NCBI GenBank assembly: GCA_016177265.1
Contig: JACOVP010000010.1
Coordinates: forward strand, 1 to 12,871
DNA length: 12,871 nucleotides
Reading direction: 5' to 3'
Source: Candidatus Woesearchaeota archaeon
GTDB lineage: Archaea > Nanobdellota > Nanobdellia > SCGC-AAA011-G17 > UBA489
Position 1 is the stretch's first letter, and each line of letters starts with the position of its first letter. A model generated the notes under the pieces. It had not been told where the DNA came from and ran no database searches. It worked only from the letters and a program-made list of their open reading frames with translations. Shown here in pieces: positions 4,273 through 11,698 of this stretch. Both the position numbers and the translations under genes were made by a program.

Positions 4273-4314
4273 ATATATGAACTATGAGTTCCAATATATG
4301 AACTGTAAGTTCCT
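4273..4314 (+). promoter_or_regulatory. Tandem 21-bp dyad operator with two TATA boxes
   Basis: Two adjoining 21-bp units (4273-4293 and 4294-4314) agree at 18 of 21 positions. Each starts with a TATA-like ATATAT and continues with a dyad GAACT-N3-AGTTC (4279-4291 and 4300-4312), centres exactly 21 bp or two helical turns apart. The second TATA (about 4294-4299) lies 25 nt before the ATG at 4321. A dimeric regulator bound here would cover both TATA boxes, so it is the likely autoregulatory operator of the winged-helix protein encoded next. Confidence 0.75.
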
Positions 4315-4320
4315 ATCAAC

Positions 4321-4914
4321 ATGAGACCGCTAACAAAGAAGGAAAGCGAGGTATTATTGCTCTTGTTTAAAGAGTTCAGTAAAGACTATAATGCAAATTC
4401 TCTAGCAAAAGTAGCAGGAATAACTCCGCGAGGGGCTTTAAAGATAGTAAAGAGTCTAAAATCGCAAGGTCTCTTGATCAGTAAGCAATTAGGCAAGGCT
4501 GTTTTTTACAAGGTGAATTTGCAGGAGTATTATGCGTTCAGAACTGTAGAAGCCTTGCTCATGCAGGAAGCTCGAGAAAAAGTACCAAGATGGATCTTCG
4601 AATTTAATGAGATTTATCCTGATACAGAAATAGCAATTATTTTTGGTTCTGCTGTCAAGGATATCAAGAAAGCAAACGATATTGATCTTATTTTAGTTTT
4701 TAAAGAACAAAAGGTAAAAAAAATAAAAAAGTTTATCGAAGAAAAAAATAGAATATCGATAAAGCCTATTCATCTTATCATGCAAACTCCAAGCGACCTC
4801 AGAAACAATCTAAGAAAAAAAGATAAGGTTATAGTAAACGCTCTAAAGTATGGATATATCCTGCATGGGTATGATAAATGTACGGGTATGGTGAAAGATG
4901 TCACAGGCTTCTAA
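4321..4914 (+). CDS. Winged-helix / MNT-type nucleotidyltransferase (probable antitoxin-regulator, 197 aa)
   Basis: Two domains are visible. Residues 1-70 form a winged helix-turn-helix (LTKKESEVLLLLFKEFS, then SLAKVAGITPRGALKIVKSL as the recognition unit and a wing ending AVFYKV). Residues 85-180 are a minimal nucleotidyltransferase with the core IAIIFGSAVKD (Gly109-Ser110) and NDIDLILVF (Asp120, Asp122). The usual third acidic strand residue is not evident: that strand reads KPIHLIM with His151. MNT proteins act as antitoxins that modify or mask HEPN partners; here the DNA-binding domain suggests it also represses its own promoter through the tandem operator just upstream. The gene overlaps the HEPN gene by 17 nt, so both are co-expressed. 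Domain calls are firm; antitoxin activity is inferred. Confidence 0.88.
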   Translation: MRPLTKKESEVLLLLFKEFSKDYNANSLAKVAGITPRGALKIVKSLKSQGLLISKQLGKAVFYKVNLQEYYAFRTVEALLMQEAREKVPRWIFEFNEIYPDTEIAIIFGSAVKDIKKANDIDLILVFKEQKVKKIKKFIEEKNRISIKPIHLIMQTPSDLRNNLRKKDKVIVNALKYGYILHGYDKCTGMVKDVTGF

Positions 4915-5422
4915 TAAAGTAAAATGGTGCTTGAAAAAAGCCGAGAAAGAAATGGAGGAAAGAGGAATTCATAGGGGATTAGTCAAAAAAGAGACAGATA
5001 TCGCTATGGCCGAGAAGCATCTAAGAAAAGCAGAGCACAATCTCAATGCAGCAACATATTTTGATGAGGGTGGCTATTCAGACTGGTCTGCAAGCGCGTT
5101 TTTCTATTGCATCTATCATTGTTTCTTGGCTATAGTGAGAAAGTTCGGATACGAATCAAGAAATCAAGAGTGCACCATTGCTTTTATTGAAATGTTGAAA
5201 GAAAAAGGAGAAATTGACATTAATGATAAGTTTATCAATATGTTAAAAATTGCAAACGTAGAAGAGATTCAAGAGGGTAGTCTTATCCAATTGAGAGAAA
5301 GCTTCCAGTACGGTGTTGAAATAGAGTTTAAAGAAAAAGAAGAATTTAACAGGCTGAATAGGTTATGCAAGGAATTTATTGATGTCACTAAAGAAATAAT
5401 TCATGACAAAAACAAAAGATAA
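4898..5422 (+). CDS. HEPN-domain protein (probable MNT partner, 174 aa)
   Basis: An all-helical HEPN protein: AEKHLRKAEHNLNAATYF (38-55), the conserved SDWSASAFFYCIYHCFLAIVRKFGYESRNQECT stretch (61-93) and a C-terminal helix LRESFQYGVEIEF (132-144). Typical HEPN RNases have R-x4-6-H in this last helix (R-x4-H-x-Y in HepT); here the sequence is Arg133-ESFQ-Tyr138-G-V, so the histidine is missing and nuclease activity is doubtful. The ATG at 4898 lies within the 3' end of the nucleotidyltransferase gene, preceded by GGTGA 3 nt away, a possible ribosome site. Together they form an MNT/HEPN module. Its stop codon abuts the convergent zinc-ribbon gene with no gap. Family is clear; function uncertain. 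Confidence 0.86.
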   Translation: MSQASNKVKWCLKKAEKEMEERGIHRGLVKKETDIAMAEKHLRKAEHNLNAATYFDEGGYSDWSASAFFYCIYHCFLAIVRKFGYESRNQECTIAFIEMLKEKGEIDINDKFINMLKIANVEEIQEGSLIQLRESFQYGVEIEFKEKEEFNRLNRLCKEFIDVTKEIIHDKNKR

Positions 5423-5578
5423 TTACTGCAAATACTTTTTCTGCAATTCTTCTATACTGTATTTCTGTTGGCACACGGCACATACTACAACTTTATTCTT
5501 TCCCTTCACTAAATAAGTCCCCTTAATTTTCTCCAAAAATATCTCTTCTATTTTTTCACCACAGGAAGCGCATTTCAT
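5423..5578 (-). CDS. Small zinc-ribbon protein (51 aa)
   Basis: A 51-codon frame, ATG at 5578 to TAA at 5423, encodes a protein with two CxxC knuckles: MKCASCGEKIEE (Cys3, Cys6) and VVCAVCQQKYS (Cys33, Cys36), separated by a FLEKIKGTY strand segment. The spacing fits a treble-clef or zinc-ribbon fold binding one Zn. Small Zn-ribbon proteins of this kind occur widely in archaea, but I cannot assign a role. A TATA box lies 27 nt before the ATG, shared with the divergent hydrolase gene. It ends exactly where the HEPN gene ends. The motif and promoter make a chance frame unlikely. Confidence 0.82.
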   Translation of the reverse strand: MKCASCGEKIEEIFLEKIKGTYLVKGKNKVVVCAVCQQKYSIEELQKKYLQ

Positions 5579-5599
5579 ACGAAGAAAGACTGGGAAAAG

Positions 5600-5609
5600 G
5601 TATATAAAC
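5600..5609. promoter_or_regulatory. Shared TATA box between divergent genes
   Basis: GTATATAAAC lies in the 52-bp gap between the start codons at 5578 (minus) and 5631 (plus). Its centre is about 26-27 nt from each, and TATATA reads nearly the same on both strands, so a single element could direct both transcripts. Confidence 0.55.
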
Positions 5610-5630
5610 GTTGTTCCTGTGCTTATAGCT

Positions 5631-6368
5631 ATGGAAAAGAGTGTAAGAATTCTAACAAATAATGGTCACCACATTTATGGTACATTAACCTATAAAACAC
5701 CAAGAATAAAGAAAGTTATTGTTATCGTACATGGTTTTTCTGGGCATCAGGATGAGCATCCTTATTATAGCGGTGCAAAATATTTTGTAAAACGTGGATT
5801 TGCAGTATGTCGTTTTGGTCTGTATGGTTGGAAAAAGAAAGCAAGAAAACTCGATGAAACAACAATTGCAATAAACACACAGGATACCAATCGAGTAATA
5901 GAATACCTCAAAAGAAAAGGATATACCAAAATCTTTGTCATCGGTCATAGTCTCAGCGGTTTAAGCACGTTACTTGTCAACACAAAAAGAGTAGATGGCA
6001 TAATCCTGTGGGATCCAACAAGCGATAAAATGCTACGAAAAAAGCAAAAATGGATAAAGTACAATAAAAGAATAAAAAAGTATATCCTTTATGCCGGCAT
6101 AAAATTTCTTATGGGTAAAAAAATGTATGATGAATGGAAGAATTTTCCAAATACGTTAAAAATATTCAAGCAAACACAAAAACCTATACTTATTATTGCC
6201 GCTGGAAAAGGCATCTTGGTTAAGCGTTGTCAGCAATATTATAAGAGTGCAAATCAACCAAAAAAGTTAGTAATCATTAAAGATGCTGGTCATATCTTTA
6301 GCGAGGAAGGTGCTGAAGAAAAGCTCTTCAAAGAAACACTAAAATGGTGCAGGAAGTTCTCTAAGTAA
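5631..6368 (+). CDS. Alpha/beta hydrolase (245 aa)
   Basis: Cytoplasmic serine hydrolase of the alpha/beta fold. Visible are the oxyanion strand VIVHGFSGHQDEH (residues 31-43), the nucleophile elbow GHSLSG with Ser107, and the late histidine KDAGHIFSEEG (His221). The acid expected after strand 7 (normally GxxD) reads AAGKGILV, with Gly at the Asp position, so Asp128 in ILWDPTSDK after strand 6 may serve. No lid domain is obvious beyond a basic, aromatic helical segment at 135-170. It resembles acylaminoacyl-peptidase or esterase-type family members; substrate cannot be told. A GTG 12 nt upstream is in frame, but the TATA spacing of 26 nt favours the ATG at 5631. It is followed by ABCE1, which has its own promoter. 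Confidence 0.87.
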   Translation: MEKSVRILTNNGHHIYGTLTYKTPRIKKVIVIVHGFSGHQDEHPYYSGAKYFVKRGFAVCRFGLYGWKKKARKLDETTIAINTQDTNRVIEYLKRKGYTKIFVIGHSLSGLSTLLVNTKRVDGIILWDPTSDKMLRKKQKWIKYNKRIKKYILYAGIKFLMGKKMYDEWKNFPNTLKIFKQTQKPILIIAAGKGILVKRCQQYYKSANQPKKLVIIKDAGHIFSEEGAEEKLFKETLKWCRKFSK

Positions 6369-6370
6369 CA

Positions 6371-6379
6371 CTTTTAAAG
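6371..6379 (+). promoter_or_regulatory. TATA box of the ABCE1 gene
   Basis: CTTTTAAAG, just after the hydrolase stop codon, is centred 27 nt before the ATG at 6402. Confidence 0.5.
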
Positions 6380-6401
6380 CTAAGAAACGCCCATTCCAGA
6401 C

Positions 6402-8180
6402 ATGAATCGCGTCGCAGCCATTGTCGAGAAGGACAAATGTCATCCCACGAGATGTAGCCATGAGTGCATGAAGTATGATCCCTTAAATCGTCAAAAACCA
6501 GATTCCGGTTTCCATATTGGTACAGACGGCAAAGCTTGTATTCCAGAAGAACTCGTGACTGAGATGCACCGTATTTCTGCCAACAAATGTCCTTTCTCTG
6601 CCATCAAAATTGTCAAGCTTCCAGAGAAACTAGATGAATCCTACATCACTCACAAGTATGGACAGAATGCCTTTGAACTCTTTGGTCTTCCATTGATCAA
6701 GAAAGGAGAAATAGTCGGGATTATTGGTCGTAACGGGATTGGAAAAACAACCTCGCTCAGTATTTTATCAAATGCACACAAACCGAATTTAGGAAACTAT
6801 GAACAAGAAGCAACACCCGAACAGATTGTCAGGAAATATGCTAAAACTTTATACGCAGACTACTTCAAAAAACTTTACAATAACGACATAAAAATTGCCT
6901 ACAAACCACAGCGTATTGAAATGCTGCCAGAGATCCATAAAGGAAAAGTTATTGATTTATTGCAGAGCATTGACAAATCTGAATATGCAGACCATGTATT
7001 GAAAGAGTTGGATGCAACACAATTAAAACAAAGAACATTAGCAGAACTCTCTGGCGGTGAATTACAAAAAATTGCTATCATCGCTACCCTGTTAAAAAAA
7101 GCAGATGTCTACTACTTTGATGAACCATCTTCGTTCTTGGATATCATGGCTCGTATCAAAGTTGCTCGGTTAATTCGTTCTTTGAAAGAAACTGGCGCAG
7201 CAGTCATGGTCGTTGAACACGATTTAGCTACGCTGGATTATCTGTCAGATGAGATTCAGATTGTCTATGGCGAGCCAGCAGCCTACGGAGTTTTTTCTCA
7301 ATCAAAAGGAGTTCGTCGTGGCATCAATGAATATTTAGACGGCTATCTACCAGAAGACAATGTTCGTTTCAGAAATTATTCCATTGTCTTTCACAAACCA
7401 CCACCAAAAGTCCTAGGCCAAAAACGAGTTGTCTGTTCTTTTCCAGAGGTAGAAAAATCCTATAACTCCTTCCATATGCAAGTGCATGCTGGTCAACTAG
7501 TTGCTGGTGAAGTGTTAACGATTATGGGAGCTAATGGTTTAGGAAAAACTACTTTTTTGAAATTGTTAGCAGGCATAGAAAAACCTGATAGAGGTAAAGT
7601 AGAAGAAATAGATATTGCCTATAAAGAACAAAATCTCAAAGCGCCAAACAAAAAAGTAATTGATTATCTCCAGGAGAGAGCAGGATCAAACTTTTCGTCT
7701 GGTTGGTACAAACAAAATATTCTAGAGAAATTAAATCTCCATGCTCTCCTTGACCATAGCATGCGAGAATTATCTGGCGGTGAATTGCAAAAAGTGTTTA
7801 TTGCCGGCGCTTTGTCTACAGATGCTCCTCTTATAGCATTAGATGAACCCAGTGCCTTTATTGATGTTGAAGATCGTTTGAAGGTAGCTGAAGTGATAAG
7901 GGAATTTACCGAGAAAAAGGGAACTGCAACCATTGTCGTTGACCACGATGTCCAATTTATAGATTATATCTCGGATGCGATGCTCGTTTTTGAAGGAACT
8001 CCGGGAAAAGAGGGTCATGTCTATGGTCCTTGTCCTAAAGAGGAAGGGATGAATCGGGTGTTAAAAATGCTCAACATCACCTATAGAAAAGATAGGCAGA
8101 CTGGTCGAGCACAGATTAACAAGCCAGATTCTCAGCTGGATAAAGAGCAAAAGAAGGCAGAAAAATATTATTATGCGTAA
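6402..8180 (+). CDS. ABCE1/Rli1 ribosome-recycling ATPase with one Fe-S site lost (592 aa)
   Basis: ABCE1 splits post-termination ribosomes together with aRF1/Pelota and is specific to archaea and eukaryotes. Twin ABC domains: NBD1 with Walker A GRNGIGKTT (109-117), signature LSGGE (216-220), Walker B YYFDEP (Asp240, Glu241), His273; NBD2 with GANGLGKTT (376-384), LSGGE (457-461), LIALDEP (Asp481, Glu482), His515. Length is normal. The N-terminal ferredoxin domain is unusual: the first motif is C13-x4-C18-x3-C22-x3-D26 in place of a fourth Cys, and the second lacks the three CxxCxxC cysteines (V52, M55, I58 align there) while keeping C63 of KCPF. In ferredoxin logic this keeps all ligands of one [4Fe-4S] cluster and removes all of the other. 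C46 is a stray cysteine. Housekeeping gene, own promoter. Confidence 0.97.
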   Translation: MNRVAAIVEKDKCHPTRCSHECMKYDPLNRQKPDSGFHIGTDGKACIPEELVTEMHRISANKCPFSAIKIVKLPEKLDESYITHKYGQNAFELFGLPLIKKGEIVGIIGRNGIGKTTSLSILSNAHKPNLGNYEQEATPEQIVRKYAKTLYADYFKKLYNNDIKIAYKPQRIEMLPEIHKGKVIDLLQSIDKSEYADHVLKELDATQLKQRTLAELSGGELQKIAIIATLLKKADVYYFDEPSSFLDIMARIKVARLIRSLKETGAAVMVVEHDLATLDYLSDEIQIVYGEPAAYGVFSQSKGVRRGINEYLDGYLPEDNVRFRNYSIVFHKPPPKVLGQKRVVCSFPEVEKSYNSFHMQVHAGQLVAGEVLTIMGANGLGKTTFLKLLAGIEKPDRGKVEEIDIAYKEQNLKAPNKKVIDYLQERAGSNFSSGWYKQNILEKLNLHALLDHSMRELSGGELQKVFIAGALSTDAPLIALDEPSAFIDVEDRLKVAEVIREFTEKKGTATIVVDHDVQFIDYISDAMLVFEGTPGKEGHVYGPCPKEEGMNRVLKMLNITYRKDRQTGRAQINKPDSQLDKEQKKAEKYYYA

Positions 8181-8200
8181 GGGAAAGAAGGAACCTCATG

Positions 8201-8280
8201 TTCTTAAATAAAGTGTTTTCACTTAAGAAATAGCACCATCTATAATCCTCAAGTTGCTATGTTTCAACATATAATTTTTT
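8201..8280 (+). terminator. Probable terminator region after ABCE1
   Basis: A hairpin with two helices, TTCTT/AAGAA (outer) and AAGTG/CACTT around a TTTT loop (8201-8229), is followed by a small ATGTT/AACAT dyad (8259-8270) and a T6 run (8275-8280). The T-run lies 11 nt before the next TATA box, a sensible end point for the ABCE1 transcript. Confidence 0.45.
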
Positions 8281-8290
8281 GTTGCGTATG

Positions 8291-8436
8291 TCTTTATAAA
8301 GAACCTCGTATCTCCTTCTACGACATGTTGTGTTTCATACCATGTGATTATACAATAGGTTGTGGTTTAATGACCACCAGAGAAGCATGAAAAATGTCTA
8401 GCGTTGTCCTAAAACAAAAGAAGGGGAGATAGCATC
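8291..8436 (+). promoter_or_regulatory. nrdJ promoter and long structured leader
   Basis: A perfect 12-bp palindrome TCTTTATAAAGA (8291-8302) contains the TATA box; transcription would begin near 8320, giving a leader of about 115 nt. The leader can fold a hairpin ACAUG/CAUGU extended by GUGU/AUAC (about 8323-8346) and another, GUGGU/ACCAC. GGGGAG (8424-8429) lies 7-8 nt before the ATG at 8437, a clear Shine-Dalgarno site. The dyad CAACA-N10-TGTTG (8265-8284) just upstream of the TATA box is a possible operator. No cobalamin riboswitch elements were recognised. Confidence 0.5.
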
Positions 8437-11400
8437 ATGAGTGCAAGTCCAGCCATAAGCGTACCAACAACGACCCATGAACCAAAGACCGCAACACTGC
8501 AAGAGAGAGCATACAACGTTTCACCAATTCATCTGAAAACATATGATAGGGAAAGGCACATTCCTGTGAGTGTTGCGCATACTCTCTTGTCCCAGCAACA
8601 GCTTGATCCTGCAAGACTGCAGCGCGCAATAGAGGAAAGAAAAATCAGGACATATGATTTTCATAGGGGCGAATCATTAGTCGATCGTCTAGATATTGGC
8701 AGAGTATATTATCAACCCAGGACTCAGTACAGAGGGCTCACCATAGAGAGGTATTTTTCACAAGGCGTAGATGATCCCTTGGAGGCGGCAGGCCCTTACG
8801 AGACACGTGATCTGAAGATAACGGATAAAGAGGGTAAGATCATCTTCAGAATGGAAGATGCAAAATTCCCTGCATCATGGGATGACACCTCAGCAAAAAT
8901 CGTCGCGCAAAAATATCTATATAAACCAAACGGGGAAGAACCCAAGCAAAAACTCCGAGAAAAAATAGGTAGGGAGTATGAAAACTCTCCTGCTCATCTG
9001 GTCAGAAGGGTAAGTAGTTTTTTCGCTGACTGGGGAAAGAGATTGGGGTACTTCGAAACTGAAGAGGATGCAGAGAATTTCAGAAAAGAGCTTGAAGCGC
9101 TGCAAATACAGAGAAAATTTGCGTTCAATTCTCCAGTCCAATTCAATGCTGGGATCTACAATAGTTATGGTATTGGAGGAGGTAGCGGGTTTAATTACTG
9201 GCGAAACCCCGAGACGGGGGAGGTCATCACCATAGGGGACGGTTGCAATGTCAATCCGCAGTGCCACGCCTGTTTCATTAAAGGACCGCAGGATAATTTA
9301 GAGAGTATTTTAGAGCACGTCATCGATGAGGGAGGTATTTTCCATTCTGGTTCTGGTATCGGACAAAATATAGGGGCGCTCCGCGAACAGAACGCGCCGC
9401 TCAGTGGTGGTGGAAAATCCTCTGGACCTCTCAGTTTCTTGAAAATTTATGATGTTGCTGCAGGCTCGATTAAATCAGGAGGAAAATCCAGGAGAGCAGC
9501 GAGAATGACGACTATGCGCTCTGAGCATCCAGACGTGCTTGATTTTATCGACAGTAAAGTCAGAGAAGATAAGAAGATGTTGTTGCTCATGAAGCATGGC
9601 TATGCTGGTGGTATGGACGGGGAAGCTGCTACCACAGTCGCATTACAAAACACCAATATCTCAGTGCGCATGACTGCAGAAGACTTTGAAAAAGTAAAGA
9701 ACGGTGGTTCGATTGAACTGAAAAGCGTAGTTGATGGCCGCGTAGTAAAAAAAGTGCCTGCAGAAGAGATGCTAAGAAGAATTGCTTATGGGGCATGGCG
9801 TATAGGAGATCCAGCAGTGCAATATGAAACGAAGATTCAGGAAATGCACACCTGCCCAAATTCAGGAAGGCAAAATTCAACCAATCCCTGCTCAGAATAT
9901 TTATTCTTAGACAACACATCCTGTAATCTTGCCTCACTCAATGTTCTTGCATTTTGTGATGAAAAGGGTAATCTCGATGTCCAAGAATTCATGAAGGCAG
10001 CAAGAATAATTACTATCGCGCAGGACATCGCCAATGATACAGCCTCATATCCTGTAAAAGACATCGCGACGATAAGCCCAGAATTCAGAACCATTGGTCT
10101 AGGCTATGCGAACATCGGTGCTTGGTTGATGCGAAGAGGCCTAGCGTATGATTCTGATGAGGGAAGAGCAGTGGTTGGTGCGCTCACTGCCATCTTGACT
10201 GGTACAGCATACACCACATCAGCAGAAATGGCAGAACACTTAGGACCATTTATGCACTATGAACTCAACAAAAGACCTATGCTGGAAGTCATGGAAAAAC
10301 ACAAGAGAGGTCTCGAGGATATTCTCTGGAAGCATGTCCCCAGGGAGATGGAAGGAGCTGCGCGCGGGGCATGGGACACAGTGTTAGAGAGAGGACAAAG
10401 ATCTGGCTTCAGAAATGCACAAGCGACCGTCATTGCGCCTACTGGCACTATTGCCTTTTTAATGGGCTGCGATACTACAGGCATTGAACCAGCACTGGCA
10501 TTATGGATTTTCAAAGATCTCGCAGGCGGAGGCACAGAAAAACTCGTAAACAAAGAAGTCTCCAATGCGCTGAGGAATCGTGGCTACAAGCCCAAGCAAA
10601 TAGAGGAGATTGTCCAGTTTGTCCAGGAGCACAACACCGTACGAGGAGCCCCTTATGTTACACCCAACCACTATACAATCTTTGACACAGCATTGGGTAA
10701 TGACGAAGGCATTGGCAGCATTCCTTTCGAGGCGCATGTACGGATGCTCGCTGCAGCACAACCATTTGTTTCCGGTGCCATTTCAAAAACGAATAATCTC
10801 CCAGAAACAGCGACAGTCAAGGATCTCTACGATGGTTTTATGCTTGGTCATGAGCTAGGGCTAAAAGCATTGGCTGCTTTCAGAAAAAATGGCAAGCCAA
10901 CCAGCGCAGTCAATTTTGGCAGCACAACAATCAGGGAAGTGAAACGTGGTGAAAAAGAAGATCTGCCAGCAAGACGAGGAGCATATGAAACAGAAGTGAA
11001 AATTAACGGAACATCCATTCACATTCTGGTGAGTGAATATGCCGATGGCAGACCTGGTCAAATTGCTTTCTTATCATATAGGGCTGGTTCTACTCTTGGA
11101 GCATTGCTCACCACCAGCGGCATCCAAGCATCTCGAGCACTCAAACGAGGCGTCGAACTCGAGGATATAATAGAAGGATGGATAGGTCATGAATTTGAGC
11201 CTCGAGGATTAGTCCAAGGCCACCCCCACATCAAAACAGCATTATCGCCCTTAGACTTTGCTGGAAAATTCCTGAAATTGGAGTACTTGGGTGACACGAG
11301 CGTGGCAAATAATCCTGCTAGTGTTGACGTGACTAAACTCCATGGATTTAAAAATGGTGCCTTCAGGACCTATGCGAGAAGAAAGGTTGATGATTGGGAT

Positions 11401-11610
11401 TATGATCAAGTCATGAAAGATCCGGAATTTGGCGGCTTCGTGAAAGAAGAATCAAAGAGCCCCACTATGATCCCACCAAGGAAAGATGTCGAGAACAATA
11501 ATCCCAGAGGTCTTCCCTGTAATGCATGCGGAAGGATTATGGTTCAGACAGCGCCTGGTTGTTTCAAGTGTCTAGTATGTGGTGATAATGTTGGGGGATG
11601 CGGTATTTGA
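8437..11610 (+). CDS. nrdJ: Adenosylcobalamin-dependent (class II) ribonucleotide reductase
   Basis: Reduces ribonucleotides to deoxyribonucleotides with a radical made from coenzyme B12, without oxygen. The catalytic triad N-P-C-S-E is at 483-487 (Asn483, thiyl Cys485, Glu487), and Cys496 in TSCNLAS lies 11 residues on, with Cys279 in QCHACF as its likely redox partner. Also seen: FHSGSGIGQNIGALR (302-316), PTGTIAFLMGC, IGLGYANIGAW, and a C-terminal zinc-ribbon/redox tail with Cys1028, 1031, 1042, 1045, 1048 and 1055. At 1057 aa it is the long NrdJ type; no ATP cone is evident at the N-terminus and no intein interrupts it. The start has a good Shine-Dalgarno site. It heads a unit with a dut remnant and nrdR, so NrdR control is likely. 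The region is visibly more GC-rich than the genes to its left. Confidence 0.97.
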   Translation: MSASPAISVPTTTHEPKTATLQERAYNVSPIHLKTYDRERHIPVSVAHTLLSQQQLDPARLQRAIEERKIRTYDFHRGESLVDRLDIGRVYYQPRTQYRGLTIERYFSQGVDDPLEAAGPYETRDLKITDKEGKIIFRMEDAKFPASWDDTSAKIVAQKYLYKPNGEEPKQKLREKIGREYENSPAHLVRRVSSFFADWGKRLGYFETEEDAENFRKELEALQIQRKFAFNSPVQFNAGIYNSYGIGGGSGFNYWRNPETGEVITIGDGCNVNPQCHACFIKGPQDNLESILEHVIDEGGIFHSGSGIGQNIGALREQNAPLSGGGKSSGPLSFLKIYDVAAGSIKSGGKSRRAARMTTMRSEHPDVLDFIDSKVREDKKMLLLMKHGYAGGMDGEAATTVALQNTNISVRMTAEDFEKVKNGGSIELKSVVDGRVVKKVPAEEMLRRIAYGAWRIGDPAVQYETKIQEMHTCPNSGRQNSTNPCSEYLFLDNTSCNLASLNVLAFCDEKGNLDVQEFMKAARIITIAQDIANDTASYPVKDIATISPEFRTIGLGYANIGAWLMRRGLAYDSDEGRAVVGALTAILTGTAYTTSAEMAEHLGPFMHYELNKRPMLEVMEKHKRGLEDILWKHVPREMEGAARGAWDTVLERGQRSGFRNAQATVIAPTGTIAFLMGCDTTGIEPALALWIFKDLAGGGTEKLVNKEVSNALRNRGYKPKQIEEIVQFVQEHNTVRGAPYVTPNHYTIFDTALGNDEGIGSIPFEAHVRMLAAAQPFVSGAISKTNNLPETATVKDLYDGFMLGHELGLKALAAFRKNGKPTSAVNFGSTTIREVKRGEKEDLPARRGAYETEVKINGTSIHILVSEYADGRPGQIAFLSYRAGSTLGALLTTSGIQASRALKRGVELEDIIEGWIGHEFEPRGLVQGHPHIKTALSPLDFAGKFLKLEYLGDTSVANNPASVDVTKLHGFKNGAFRTYARRKVDDWDYDQVMKDPEFGGFVKEESKSPTMIPPRKDVENNNPRGLPCNACGRIMVQTAPGCFKCLVCGDNVGGCGI

Positions 11611-11611
11611 G

Positions 11612-11698
11612 ATGGTTACCATTAACTTCAGAAAAATTAACCTCTATGCTCTTCTTCCCACTTATGCTCATCCTGGTGATGCAGGGATGGATGTCTAG
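11612..11698 (+). pseudogene. dUTPase N-terminal remnant (28 codons)
   Basis: Between nrdJ and nrdR an ATG frame encodes 28 residues ending in LPTYAHPGDAGMDV, then TAG. This matches the N-terminus of trimeric dUTPases, whose motif I reads (A)GxDL. The frame stops right after motif I, and 11 nt later nrdR starts, so motifs II-V are gone. It overlaps nothing and its ATG is 1 nt past the nrdJ stop. Most likely a deleted dut gene from a nucleotide-metabolism operon; a short coupled peptide is possible but less likely. Confidence 0.78.

Noticed and set aside
5619..5630. GTG start adding four residues to the hydrolase
   Set aside because: It lies only about 14 nt from the TATA box centre, inside the expected promoter region; the ATG at 5631 has normal spacing.
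8303..8436. Cobalamin riboswitch before the B12-dependent nrdJ
   Set aside because: The leader is only about 115 nt, and I could not find the B12-box core or the expected long multi-branched fold; only two simple hairpins are visible.
8231..8436. Canonical NrdR boxes (ACAC-AT-rich-GTGT) upstream of nrdJ
   Set aside because: No pair of 16-bp boxes at the required spacing was found; CAACA-N10-TGTTG is listed only as a weak alternative.
8437..11610. Intein in nrdJ
   Set aside because: The catalytic region is continuous and no splicing motifs (Cys/Ser start, HN-Cys/Ser/Thr end) or endonuclease domain are present.
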